Shown here in pieces: positions 44,098 through 53,317 of a DNA stretch of 64,000 nt (its first letter is position 1; every line of letters begins with the position of its first letter). A program made the position numbers and the translations under genes. The notes under the pieces were generated by a model. The model searched no databases. It worked only from the letters and a program-made list of their open reading frames with translations, and had not been told where the DNA came from. This DNA is from an uncultured Burkholderiales bacterium (GTDB lineage Bacteria > Pseudomonadota > Gammaproteobacteria > Burkholderiales > Burkholderiaceae_C): NCBI GenBank assembly GCA_945952065.1, contig CAMFGY010000011.1, positions 62,001 to 126,000 of the forward strand. The letters run 5' to 3'.

Positions 44098-45261
44098 ATG
44101 AGAACACTTCGCACGGTCGGTCGCAAAGCCCTGCTCATAGCAACGCCCTGGCTGCTGCTCGGCACGCCCTCCCAGGCGTTTGAGTTCAGCTACTCGGGCT
44201 TCGCCAACGTCACGGCAGGTCGGGTGTTCAGCGCCAGCGGCGTCGACATCGGCTACCCGAACTCCAGCACCTGGACCAAATGCCCGGCCTGCTATGTGGC
44301 CGACTTTTCGCATGGCTCGGTCTATGAAAACACCTGGAGCTTGGCGCCCGAGTCGCGCGCCGGCTTGCAAGGCACGGTGAACTTCACCTCCGACCTGTCC
44401 TTCACCGGCCAGTTGATGGCTCGCAGCGCTGCCAAAGAGTCCAAACTCGATCTGGAATGGGCGTTTCTGAGCTACAACTTGAGCCCCAAGTTCACGCTGC
44501 AAGCCGGGCGCAAGCGCCTGCCGCTGTTTTTCTACTCCGACTTTCAGGACGTCAGCTTCGCCTACAACTGGGTGCGCGTGCCGCCCGATGTGTACGGCTG
44601 GGCCGTGGTCAATTACAACGGCGCCAACATCACCTACCGCGACGATATTGGTGGCTGGGCCGTCAAGTCCAGCGCCTACGTCGGGCAAGAACACTCCAAG
44701 GACAACCCCATCGGCAAGCTGGAGCGCCCCGAGCGCCAAGACATCAGCTGGGACAATATGATGGGCATCGACCTGGAGCTCAACCGCGACTGGTTCACCG
44801 CGCGTTTCTCCTACAACAAATCCAAGCAACGCTCGGTAACCCATCTGCCCGAGGGCGAGGTGCAGACCTCCCCCGCCCCCGATGTGTATGGCAAGTCTTC
44901 GCCGCAGTCCTTCAGCTCCGCGGCCTTCAACATCGACCTGGACAACTGGGTAGGCCGCAGCGAGTTCTCCCGCGTCACCCGCACCCCAGCGCGCGGCAGC
45001 TACCAAGGCTTTTTGATCGGCGGTGGCTACCGGATCGGCAAGTTCTTGCCCATGCTGACCTACACCCAGCTGAAGGCCTACAGCGAAGGCAATGACTCCA
45101 AGCATGTGGAGACCGACAGCAATATCAGCCTGACCCTGCGCTACCAACTCAACGACAGCAGCAGCCTGAAGCTGCAGGTGGACCGCAGCAACTGGGACTA
45201 TCTGAACGGCACCAGCACCATGCGCAAGCTGGTCACCGTGTCTTACGACCTCATCTTCTGA
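44098..45261 (+). CDS. Outer-membrane porin-like beta-barrel protein
   Basis: A 387-residue protein with a signal peptide (cleavage near residue 23, SQAF). The mature part begins FEFSYSGFANVTAGR and consists of alternating strands ending in aromatic residues, with the terminal VTVSYDLIF giving the C-terminal phenylalanine required for barrel insertion. A CPAC pair (KCPACY) lies early in the mature part. The substrate is unknown. It is 14 nt before the PstS-like gene, implying a shared transcript and a joint transport role. I chose the ATG at 44098 after GGAAGGACGG. Confidence 0.85.
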   Translation: MRTLRTVGRKALLIATPWLLLGTPSQAFEFSYSGFANVTAGRVFSASGVDIGYPNSSTWTKCPACYVADFSHGSVYENTWSLAPESRAGLQGTVNFTSDLSFTGQLMARSAAKESKLDLEWAFLSYNLSPKFTLQAGRKRLPLFFYSDFQDVSFAYNWVRVPPDVYGWAVVNYNGANITYRDDIGGWAVKSSAYVGQEHSKDNPIGKLERPERQDISWDNMMGIDLELNRDWFTARFSYNKSKQRSVTHLPEGEVQTSPAPDVYGKSSPQSFSSAAFNIDLDNWVGRSEFSRVTRTPARGSYQGFLIGGGYRIGKFLPMLTYTQLKAYSEGNDSKHVETDSNISLTLRYQLNDSSSLKLQVDRSNWDYLNGTSTMRKLVTVSYDLIF

Positions 45262-45275
45262 AGCGAGGTCGCATC

Positions 45276-45707
45276 ATGACAAACAAACCCCTCTCCTTTG
45301 CCCGCAAGACCCTGCTGCTGCTGGGCTTGGCCTGCGCCGGCCTGGGCTTGGCACGGGCCGACGCCGTCATCATCGTGCACCCCAGCAACACCGCCAGCAT
45401 CGATGACGAGCAGGTGAGCAAGATCTTCCTCGGTCAAACCAAGACCTTTCCGGGCGGCGCCGAGGCCACCCCGGTGGACAACAAGGAAGGCCCTTTGCGC
45501 GAGGACTTCAGCAACAAAGTCTTGAAGAAAAGTCCGGCGCAGCTCAAAGCCCTGTGGGCGCGGCAGATCTTTACCGGCGGCGCCAAACCGCCGCGTGAAC
45601 TGGCCAGTGAAGACGAGGTGCTGAAGTTCGTCGCCAGCACACCCGGCGCGATTGGCTATGTGGACAGCAGCAAGGCCAACAGCAGCGTCAAGGTCTTGAA
45701 ACGCTGA
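45276..45707 (+). CDS. Short PstS-like substrate-binding protein
   Basis: A 143-residue exported protein with a signal peptide ending at about residue 29 (ARA). The mature sequence VIIVHPSNTASIDDEQVSKIFLG followed by GAIGYVDSS is the pattern of single-lobe PBP-like proteins annotated as phosphate ABC transporter substrate-binding. It is about half the length of true PstS, so it may bind another ligand or act with the porin. No permease genes are nearby. It is part of the porin transcript. Confidence 0.82.
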   Translation: MTNKPLSFARKTLLLLGLACAGLGLARADAVIIVHPSNTASIDDEQVSKIFLGQTKTFPGGAEATPVDNKEGPLREDFSNKVLKKSPAQLKALWARQIFTGGAKPPRELASEDEVLKFVASTPGAIGYVDSSKANSSVKVLKR

Positions 45708-45770
45708 GGAGCCGCGGCCGCACGTCGCTCGACACTCGACGTCCAACACTCGCCATTAGACTCACGCCCC

Positions 45771-46472
45771 ATGCGAGCCATCATCCTCGCGGCCGGGCGC
45801 GGCGAGCGCATGCGGCCGCTCACCGACCACACCCCCAAGCCGCTGCTGTGCGTGCGTGGCAAGCCCTTGATCGAGTTCCACATCGAGGCCTTGGCCGCCG
45901 CGGGCGTGCGCGACATCGTCATCAACACCGCCTGGTTGAGCGAGCAGTTCCCCGCCGTGCTTGGCGACGGCCGCCGCTTCGGCCTGCGCCTGCACTACAG
46001 CGACGAGTCGGCCGAGCCGGTCGGTGCGCTGGAGACCGCCGGCGGCATTGCCCGCGCCCTGCCCCTGCTGTGCCCTGAGGCCTGCGACCAGGCCTTCTGG
46101 GTGGTGGCCGGCGATGTGTTCCTGCCCGACTTTGGCTTCGCGCCGGCGGCGGCCGAACGCTTCTTGCGCAGCGATCTCGACGCCCAGCTTTGGCTGACGC
46201 ACAACAGCCCGCACCACCCGCGCGGCGACTTCGGCATCTCCAGCGAAGGCCTGGCCTTGAGCGACGGCGAGCCCGGCATGCCGCGCTACACCTGGGCCAG
46301 CGTCGGCCTGTTCCGGCGCCGCATGTTTGAAGCCATCCCTGCGGGCAGCAAAGCGGCGCTGCGGCCTTTCTTGGAGGCCGCGATCGCGCGCCGCCAACTG
46401 GGGGCCCAAATGCTGCCCGGCCGCTGGGTGGACGTGGGCACGCCGGAGCGACTTGCCAGCTTGCAAGCCTGA
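45771..46472 (+). CDS. murU: N-acetylmuramate alpha-1-phosphate uridylyltransferase (MurU-like)
   Basis: A 233-residue nucleotidyltransferase with the N-terminal ILAAGRGERMRPLT motif and K23 in TPKPLL, followed by INTAWL, a VVAGDVF metal motif and RWVDVGTPERL at the end. This matches MurU, which makes UDP-MurNAc in cell-wall recycling, and the related mannose-1-phosphate guanylyltransferases. The name is from overall similarity. In betaproteobacteria the partner kinase amgK is often adjacent; it is not seen here. Confidence 0.82.
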   Translation: MRAIILAAGRGERMRPLTDHTPKPLLCVRGKPLIEFHIEALAAAGVRDIVINTAWLSEQFPAVLGDGRRFGLRLHYSDESAEPVGALETAGGIARALPLLCPEACDQAFWVVAGDVFLPDFGFAPAAAERFLRSDLDAQLWLTHNSPHHPRGDFGISSEGLALSDGEPGMPRYTWASVGLFRRRMFEAIPAGSKAALRPFLEAAIARRQLGAQMLPGRWVDVGTPERLASLQA

Positions 46473-46598
46473 CCCCCCACGATCGAAGCCGGCGCTGCGG
46501 ACTTGCCCGCATCGCGGGGCTCGCCGCCTGAGCCTGAATGGCTTCATCAACTCGATGAAGCGGCATTGGCGGTGAGTTCTGGGCAAGCTAAAACAATC

Positions 46599-48533
46599 AT
46601 GGTTCCAAGCGCTTGGCTGATTGCAGCCATTGCAGCTCTCTTGCTCACCGCGGCGCTGACGCTGTGGCCCCTGTTGGGGCCAGCGGCGCCCGCCTGGCTG
46701 GCGAGCCTGCAATTGCTGGGCCTGCTGCTCAGCCTGTGCGCCCTGCTGGGCCTGGTGAAGCAGCAGTCGCGGCAATTGGCGCAGGCTCAATCGGAAACCC
46801 TGACGCTGCAGCAACGCGCTTTGGAAGCGATCAATGCCATGCCCGCCGGCTTTGACCTCTGGGACCGCGAAGACCGCTTGGTACTGCACAACCAGGTTTT
46901 GGCGCAGCAGTTTGCTGCGCTCGGGCCGCGCTTGAAGCCCGGGGCCCGGTTTGAAGACCTGCTGCGCGAGTCGCTGAGATTGGGCTTGGTCAAAGAGGCC
47001 CTGGGCTGCGAAGAGGCCTGGCTGCAAGAACGCATGCGGGGCCGCCGCGAGGCTGGCACCCAGGCTGGCGCGCCCATCTTGCACCGCTATGGCGAACGCT
47101 GGGCCCACATCTACCAAACCCGCGCACCCAGTGGCGATCTGGTCAGCGTGCGTCTGGACGTCACGGACCTGATCGAAACCCAGCAGGAACTCGCGCGGGT
47201 CCAAGCCCTGGCGCTGCACAACCAGCGCTTGCTGGAACAGGCCATTGACGCCATGCCGGCCGGCATTGAAATCTTTGACGCGCAGAATCGGCTCGTCAAA
47301 GCGAATCACCGCATGCAAGCCTGGCTGCCGCAGCTCAATCCTGCCCAAGCCCAGGGCCAGAGCTTTGAATCACTGTTGCGCGCCAAGCTCAAGCAGGGCG
47401 ACCTGCCGGCGGAAGCCGTGGGGCGCGAAGATGAGTGGGTGCAACAACGCTTGGCCCGCCTCGGTCAAAGCCAGGAGCCGCTGCTGCATCAGCTGCCCAA
47501 CGGTTTGTGGCTGCAAACCAATGAGACCCGCACGCCCGAGGGCTATTTGCTGGCGGTGCACCAAGATGTCAGCGATTTGGTGGCCAAAGAGCAGCAACTC
47601 AAGGCCAGCCAGTCGGAGTTGGAAGCCATCATTCGCACCGCGGCGGTTGCCATTTTCACCATCAATGCCCAGGGTCAGGTATTGAGCTGCAATCCGGCCT
47701 CCGAGCGTTTGTTCGGTTATGCGCCCAGCGAGCTGCTCGGCCAGAACATCAACCGCTTGATGGGCGAGCCCGAGCGCAGCCAGCATGACCATTACCTGCG
47801 CCGCTATGCCGAGCGCGGCTTGAACACCTTGCGCGGCCGCCCTACCGAGTTCCATGCGGTGCACAAGAACGGCCAGAGCCTGACCGTGCAAGTGGCGGTG
47901 ACCGAAGTGCGCAAGCCCGACGGGCCGCTCTTCGTTGGCGTGATCTCAGACCTGACGGAGCGCAAGCAATTTGAGACCGAGTTGCAAGATGCCAATGAAC
48001 GGCTGCTGCGCCTGTCCACCACCGACGCCTTGACCGAACTGGCGAATCGGCGCTTGTTGATGCAAAAGCTGGAAGAAGAATGGCGCCGCAGCCTGCGCGA
48101 GGGCACGCCGCTGAGCCTGCTCCTGGTGGACGTGGATCACTTCAAGCTCTTCAATGACCGCTATGGCCATCAAGCCGGTGATGAAGCGCTGATCGCGGTG
48201 GCCCAAGTGCTCAAGGCCAGCGTCAATCGGCCGGCCGATCTGGTCGCCCGCTATGGCGGCGAGGAGTTTGTCGTGCTGCTGGCCCAGACCGATGGGGAAG
48301 GGGCCCTGGCCGTGGCCGAGCGCTGCCGTGAGGCCCTGCGTGCGGCGGCCATCGCGCACGCCTTGTCCAGCCACAGCGCCTATTTGACGCTCAGCATCGG
48401 CATGAGCTGCGCCGTGCCGGTGCAAGGCGGCAAAGCCTCGCAGTGGCTGACCCAGGCCGATTTGGCCCTCTACCAAGCCAAGGCCCAAGGACGCGACCGG
48501 GTGGTGCGGGCGCCGTCCTTCGGCCCGGCCTGA
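46599..48533 (+). CDS. Membrane diguanylate cyclase with PAS domains
   Basis: About 644 residues from the ATG at 46599; the frame opens 32 codons earlier but without a plausible protein start. Two membrane helices (about 5-25 and 32-52) are followed by two PAS-like repeats that each contain AINAMPAGFDLWD or AIDAMPAGIEIFD, and a third, canonical PAS domain. The GGDEF domain has RYGGEEFVVLL with the RPAD inhibitory site just before, so it should make c-di-GMP and be feedback inhibited. It is the only intact c-di-GMP enzyme in the window, in contrast to the degenerate HD-GYP. Confidence 0.92.
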   Translation: MVPSAWLIAAIAALLLTAALTLWPLLGPAAPAWLASLQLLGLLLSLCALLGLVKQQSRQLAQAQSETLTLQQRALEAINAMPAGFDLWDREDRLVLHNQVLAQQFAALGPRLKPGARFEDLLRESLRLGLVKEALGCEEAWLQERMRGRREAGTQAGAPILHRYGERWAHIYQTRAPSGDLVSVRLDVTDLIETQQELARVQALALHNQRLLEQAIDAMPAGIEIFDAQNRLVKANHRMQAWLPQLNPAQAQGQSFESLLRAKLKQGDLPAEAVGREDEWVQQRLARLGQSQEPLLHQLPNGLWLQTNETRTPEGYLLAVHQDVSDLVAKEQQLKASQSELEAIIRTAAVAIFTINAQGQVLSCNPASERLFGYAPSELLGQNINRLMGEPERSQHDHYLRRYAERGLNTLRGRPTEFHAVHKNGQSLTVQVAVTEVRKPDGPLFVGVISDLTERKQFETELQDANERLLRLSTTDALTELANRRLLMQKLEEEWRRSLREGTPLSLLLVDVDHFKLFNDRYGHQAGDEALIAVAQVLKASVNRPADLVARYGGEEFVVLLAQTDGEGALAVAERCREALRAAAIAHALSSHSAYLTLSIGMSCAVPVQGGKASQWLTQADLALYQAKAQGRDRVVRAPSFGPA

Positions 48534-48558
48534 GTTCAGCCCAGGCCCAGCCTCCCCC

Positions 48559-49539
48559 TCAGGCCGCGAGCGGCCCGGTGATGGCGTCGATGCGCGCCAG
48601 GATCTCGGGCGTCAGCTTGGGCGTCAGGGCCAGGGCGCCGAGATTGTCTTGCAGCTGAATCAGCTTGCTGGCGCCCAAAATCACGGTAGACACATGCGGG
48701 TTGCGGTTCGCCCAGGCAATCGCCAGCTGCGCCACATTGCCGCCCAACTCGGCCGCGATGCCGGCCAACTCGGCCACAGCGGCGTTCTTGGCCGGGTGGG
48801 TCAGGCCTTCGCGCATCCAGCTCATGTTCTCCAAAGCGCCGCGGCTGTCTGGCGGCACGCCGTTCTTGTACTTGCCGGTCAGCAGGCCCGAGGCCAGCGG
48901 GCTCCAGGTGGTCAGGCCCAGGCCAATGTCTTCATAGAGTCGGGCGTATTCCTGTTCCACCTTGTTGCGGTGGAACAGGTTGTACTGCGGCTGCTCCATC
49001 ACCGGCTTGTGCAGGTGGTGGCGCTCGGCAATTTCCCAGGCGGCGCGGATGTCGCTGGCCGACCATTCGCTGGTGCCCCAGTACAAGGCCTTGCCCTGGG
49101 TGATCATGTCGCTCATGGCGCGCACGGTTTCCTCGATGGGGGTGTGCGGGTCGGGGCGGTGGCAATAGACCAAGTCAACAAAGTCCAGTTGCAGCCGCTT
49201 GAGCGAGCCGTCGATGGCCTGCATCAAATACTTGCGGTTCAGCGTGTCTTTGCGGTTGACGGTATTGCCCTCACGCTCCAGGCCCCAGAAGAATTTGGTG
49301 GACACGATGTAGTTCAGGCGCGGCCACTTCAGGGCCTTGAAGGCCTCGCCCATCACCACCTCGCTCTGCCCCAGGGCATAGACCTCGGCGTTGTCGAAGA
49401 AGTTGACGCCGGCGTCATAGGCTGCAGCCAGCATCTCGGTGGCCGCCCGGGTGTCCACCTGCTTGTGATAAGTCACCCAGGACCCCAGGGACAACTCAGA
49501 AACCTGCAGGCCACTGCGGCCCAATCGACGGTATTGCAT
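48559..49539 (-). CDS. Aldo/keto reductase, Kv-channel beta-subunit type
   Basis: A 326-residue NADPH-dependent oxidoreductase. The start [21 protein letters not shown] (shown in part as [12 protein letters not shown]) is typical. The catalytic tetrad is visible: D and Y in [10 protein letters not shown] in STKFFWG and H in YCHRPDP. The later [14 protein letters not shown] block is family-specific for the potassium-channel beta-subunit-like branch. GGGAGAA precedes the ATG at 49539. It is convergent with the diguanylate cyclase. The substrate is likely an aldehyde or ketone, unspecified. Confidence 0.93.
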   Translation of the reverse strand: MQYRRLGRSGLQVSELSLGSWVTYHKQVDTRAATEMLAAAYDAGVNFFDNAEVYALGQSEVVMGEAFKALKWPRLNYIVSTKFFWGLEREGNTVNRKDTLNRKYLMQAIDGSLKRLQLDFVDLVYCHRPDPHTPIEETVRAMSDMITQGKALYWGTSEWSASDIRAAWEIAERHHLHKPVMEQPQYNLFHRNKVEQEYARLYEDIGLGLTTWSPLASGLLTGKYKNGVPPDSRGALENMSWMREGLTHPAKNAAVAELAGIAAELGGNVAQLAIAWANRNPHVSTVILGASKLIQLQDNLGALALTPKLTPEILARIDAITGPLAA

Positions 49540-49763
49540 TGCAAGTTCTCCCGCTGCCAAGGCAGCGCTACAAAAAAAGAAAAAGGGAAAAGGAGGCGCG
49601 CAGCGTACCTGAGTCGGAAAAATTGCGCAGCCCGAGAGTGAAAGTCGCGCTCGATGCGCCCAGTCCCCTATCCACGCATCCAATTCACTCCCCCCAATAA
49701 GAGCGAAGCCCGCCCGGCTGTCGCTCAAGGACAATGCCGCCGACACTTCGCAGGCTGCCCGCC

Positions 49764-51557
49764 ATGACCGACTTGCCCGCCCCCTCCGCCGTCGAGCCCG
49801 AATCCGCCCACACGCCAATCTGGCGGCGCGATTTTGTGCGCCAATCCTTGAGCCTGATGGCCAGCGCCGGGGCGACGCTGAGCGCACTCAGCCTGAGTGC
49901 CTGCGGCGGCAGCCCCAGCCCCGAACCGGTGCCGCCCCCTCCTCCTGCGCCACCGCCGCCGCCCGCGTCGGTGCGCTTCAGCCACGGCGTTGCCAGCGGC
50001 GACCCCTTGCACGACCGCTTGATCCTCTGGACCCGGGTGATCGATCCACAGAACGAGGCGCGCAGCCTCTCGCTGCGCTGGGAAGTGGCGCTGGCCGACG
50101 ATTTCAAAACCTTGGTGAGCAGCGGCGAGGCGAGCGCCAACGCCGACAGCGACCACACCGTCAAAGTCGACGCCGCCGGGCTGCAGCCCGGCCAGCGCTA
50201 CTTCTACCGCTTTGTTTGCCAGGGCTTGGCCTCACCCACGGGCCGCGCCAAAACCTTGCCCCGCCAGACCGAGCAGGTGAAGCTGGCGGTGTTTTCCTGC
50301 GCCAATTACCCCTCGGGTTTTTTCAATGCCTATGCCGAGGCGGCCAAGCGAGAAGACCTGGACGCCGCCGTGCATTTGGGCGATTACCTCTACGAATACG
50401 GTCGCGGCGACTATGGCGACGCCAATGCCAAGGCGCTGGGCCGCGAAGTCGAACCGGCGACCGAAGCGATCAGCTTGAGTGACTACCGGCGCCGCTACGC
50501 CCAATACCGCAGCGACCCCGATTTGCAAGCCCTGCATGCGGCCCTGCCGCTGATCGCCGTCTGGGACGACCACGAAGTCTGCGACGACGCCTGGGCCGAC
50601 GGCGGCGTCAACCACCAGCCCGCCAGTGAGGGCAGCTTCGCGGCGCGCAAAGCCGCAGCCATCCAGGCCTATCACGAGTGGATGCCGATTCGCACCGGCG
50701 CCAAAGCGGAGCAAATCTATCGCAGCTTTGCCTTTGGCGACTTGCTGGCCCTGCACATGCTGGACACCCGGCTGATTGGCCGCGAGCAGCAATTGCTGCT
50801 GCAAGAGTTTCGTCAGGGCAGCCGCTTTGACAACAGCCGTTTCGAAGCCGAGCGCCTTCGCAGCGACCGGCAACTGCTGGGCGCAAGCCAGCAGCAATGG
50901 CTGCGCCAGCAAATGGCGGCCTCCAGCGCCACCTGGCAGCTGCTGGGCCAGCAAGTGTTGATGACCCGCATGAAGGTGCCGGCCGCATTGCGCTTTGAGT
51001 TCGATGCGCCCGGCAGCGGCCTCAGCCCCAAGGCCTATGCCGAGCTGCTGCTGAAGTCGCAACTCTCCCCCGAAGCCCTGACCGAGCAAGACCGTGCTTG
51101 GCTGGCACTGCCCCAGCTGCCGCTCAATCTCGACGCCTGGGACGGCTACGACGCCGCCCGCGAAGCCGTGCTCAGCAGTGCGCGTGAACTGAACAAAAAC
51201 CTGGTGGTCTTGGCCGGTGACAGCCACAACGCCTGGGCCAGCAACTTGAGCGACAGCAGCGGCCAAGCCGTCGGTGTGGAGTTCGCCACCGCCTCGGTCA
51301 GCTCTCCCGGCATTGAGAGCTATTTGGGGCAAGACGCGGCAACGCTGTTGAGCACGCTGCTGAGCCAATCGAATGCGGCCATCCGCTTCGCCAATATGGC
51401 GCAGCGCGGCTTTCTGGTGCTTACGGCAACGCCGCAGGCCTGCACTGCCGAATGGGTGTTCGTGAGCACGATCAACAGCCGCAACTACAGCGCCGAAGTC
51501 GGCCAGCGCCTCAAAGTCTTGCCCGGCCCAGACCAGCGCACCTTGAAGCCCGCTTGA
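49764..51557 (+). CDS. phoD: PhoD-type alkaline phosphatase, Tat lipoprotein
   Basis: A 597-residue phosphatase/phosphodiesterase. The signal region has a twin-arginine motif (WRRDFVRQS, 20-28) and a lipobox LSAC with C47, so it looks like a Tat-exported lipoprotein. A proline run separates this from an N-terminal PhoD domain ([10 protein letters not shown]). The metallophosphatase core shows [34 protein letters not shown] and [11 protein letters not shown], which carry the Fe/Ca ligands. The ATG at 49764 is preferred over 49734. It is divergent from the aldo/keto reductase gene and adds a third phosphatase type to the neighbourhood. Confidence 0.93.
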   Translation: MTDLPAPSAVEPESAHTPIWRRDFVRQSLSLMASAGATLSALSLSACGGSPSPEPVPPPPPAPPPPPASVRFSHGVASGDPLHDRLILWTRVIDPQNEARSLSLRWEVALADDFKTLVSSGEASANADSDHTVKVDAAGLQPGQRYFYRFVCQGLASPTGRAKTLPRQTEQVKLAVFSCANYPSGFFNAYAEAAKREDLDAAVHLGDYLYEYGRGDYGDANAKALGREVEPATEAISLSDYRRRYAQYRSDPDLQALHAALPLIAVWDDHEVCDDAWADGGVNHQPASEGSFAARKAAAIQAYHEWMPIRTGAKAEQIYRSFAFGDLLALHMLDTRLIGREQQLLLQEFRQGSRFDNSRFEAERLRSDRQLLGASQQQWLRQQMAASSATWQLLGQQVLMTRMKVPAALRFEFDAPGSGLSPKAYAELLLKSQLSPEALTEQDRAWLALPQLPLNLDAWDGYDAAREAVLSSARELNKNLVVLAGDSHNAWASNLSDSSGQAVGVEFATASVSSPGIESYLGQDAATLLSTLLSQSNAAIRFANMAQRGFLVLTATPQACTAEWVFVSTINSRNYSAEVGQRLKVLPGPDQRTLKPA

Positions 51558-51682
51558 GCGATGAACAGCCGAGAGCCCCGTATTCAAGGGGCTTGTCGGG
51601 GCCAGGATTCCGGGCGAACCCTGAGCAGCGCCGCTCGAATCGCTTTCTAGAATGCGCCCCTTTTCAAAGCAAGAGGGTGGAG

Positions 51683-53188
51683 ATGAGCAAAACAATCGCA
51701 AGCTCGCGCTGGGCGGCGCTGTGTGTGGGCACACTGAGCGCTTGGGCCCTGGTCGCCTGTGGTGGCGGCGGTGGCGGGGGCGGCGAGACCAGCCCTCCCC
51801 CCACGACCAACACCAAACCCGCCGAACCGGGCCCGCAGCTCAGTGGCCGGGTGATTGACGGTTATGTGCGCGGCGCCACGGTCTGGCTGGACTTGAACGG
51901 CAACCAAAAGCTCGACGCCGACGAGCCCTCGGCCATCTCCACAGTTGATGGCCAATACACCCTGGCACTCACGCCAGCGCAGCAAGACTGCCTGCCCTAC
52001 ACCGTGACTTATGTGGACGTGCCTGTGGGCGCCATCGACCAAGACACGGGCGAGGTGAAACAGGCCTACCAGCTGGCCATCCCGCCGCAGTTGCAAGCAC
52101 TGGCCAAAGACCAGAGCCTGCATGCCTCGCCATTGACCACGGTGCTGTGGGAAGAAATGCGCAATGGGCTGAGCAAGGACCCGGCGCTCAACAGCTGCCA
52201 AGCCTTGAAGCAAGACAAGGCCCTGCGCGAGCGTCTGAAGAGCGAACTCGACGACACCCTCAAGCGGCTGGTCGCGCGCCACAACCTCTCCGCGGCGCGC
52301 ATCTATGCCGACTTTGTGCAAAGCCAAGACAACACGGCACGCCAGCTCGCAGTCGACATCGTGCGCGGCTTGAAGGCTGGCTTTGCCCTGCGTCGCCAGC
52401 TTCAGCAGCAAAACCCCGATGCCAGCTATGTGCGCGCCGAGGTCTACCGCGGCCGCGGCACCTCGGCCCATGATCGTCAAGGCGTTTGGTACCGCAGCCA
52501 CAGCGTCAAAGTGGGCGGGCTGCTGCGCACCGAAAAACACGAGCTGGCCGAAGACCTGAGCACCGTGGTGCGCGCCGACTACTTGCGCACCGTCGAAACC
52601 CGCGCGCTCAGCAATGGCAGCGGCAACTACACCATCTACCGCATCGGCTACCGCGCCAGCGTCAACACGCCGAGCTTTCGCTGCAGCCTGTATGAGGGGG
52701 TGGACACGCAGGACAAGGCAGGTGTGGGCTATGAATTGCTGACCCGCTACACCCGAACCCCAAGCCTGGATTCGGCCGCGCCCTGCTTGAACCCCAGCGC
52801 GGGGGAAATGGACCAAGTGCAAGGCTGGGACTATTACGTGCGCTACAGCCAAGATCAGGTGGACTACACCACCATGATCAGCATTGCGCCCGGCAGCGTC
52901 GGCAGTGCGGAGTTGAAGCCTTGGCAGCGGCTGAGCGAACAACTGACCAGCCTCGACCTCAGCTGGCTCGCGCCCAAGCTGAGCAATGCCGGCTACCGCT
53001 TCGACGAAGCCGTGAGCCTGCCCTTTGACGACTGGGCCAAGCGCGCCGAAGACTTCCGTGGCCTGCCCATCATCCAAGAGAAGTTTGCCTTCGATGCATG
53101 GACACGCAGCAGCACCCTGGCCGACGGCACCAGCCGCAAAGAATGCAGCAAAGACCAAGGTAAAACCTGGGGCGCTTGCGGCGGCTGA
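51683..53188 (+). CDS. Lipoprotein of unknown function, copy 1 of a tandem pair
   Basis: A 501-residue lipoprotein; lipobox ALVAC with C26, followed by a run of eight glycines. A short domain (about 50-80) with GRVIDGYVRGATVWLDLNG and LDADEP resembles calcium-binding CnaB-like or EF-hand-like loops. Next are DVPVGAIDQDTG and a long helical and beta region, ending in SSTLADGTSRKEC and GKTWGAC. The final motif and most of the length are shared with the next gene. I chose the ATG at 51683, after GGGTGGAG. Function is unknown; surface exposure is likely. Confidence 0.8.
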   Translation: MSKTIASSRWAALCVGTLSAWALVACGGGGGGGGETSPPPTTNTKPAEPGPQLSGRVIDGYVRGATVWLDLNGNQKLDADEPSAISTVDGQYTLALTPAQQDCLPYTVTYVDVPVGAIDQDTGEVKQAYQLAIPPQLQALAKDQSLHASPLTTVLWEEMRNGLSKDPALNSCQALKQDKALRERLKSELDDTLKRLVARHNLSAARIYADFVQSQDNTARQLAVDIVRGLKAGFALRRQLQQQNPDASYVRAEVYRGRGTSAHDRQGVWYRSHSVKVGGLLRTEKHELAEDLSTVVRADYLRTVETRALSNGSGNYTIYRIGYRASVNTPSFRCSLYEGVDTQDKAGVGYELLTRYTRTPSLDSAAPCLNPSAGEMDQVQGWDYYVRYSQDQVDYTTMISIAPGSVGSAELKPWQRLSEQLTSLDLSWLAPKLSNAGYRFDEAVSLPFDDWAKRAEDFRGLPIIQEKFAFDAWTRSSTLADGTSRKECSKDQGKTWGACGG

Positions 53189-53317
53189 AGGCTCTCGGCA
53201 TCAAGCGCAAGAGAACGGTGCCGCACTGCGCACAGCCCAGGGCTAACCCTCAGAACAGATGGGTCATTCGGCCCATAGACTCGCCGGCTTTCATCAAAAA
53301 GTGAGGAAGGTTTAGGG

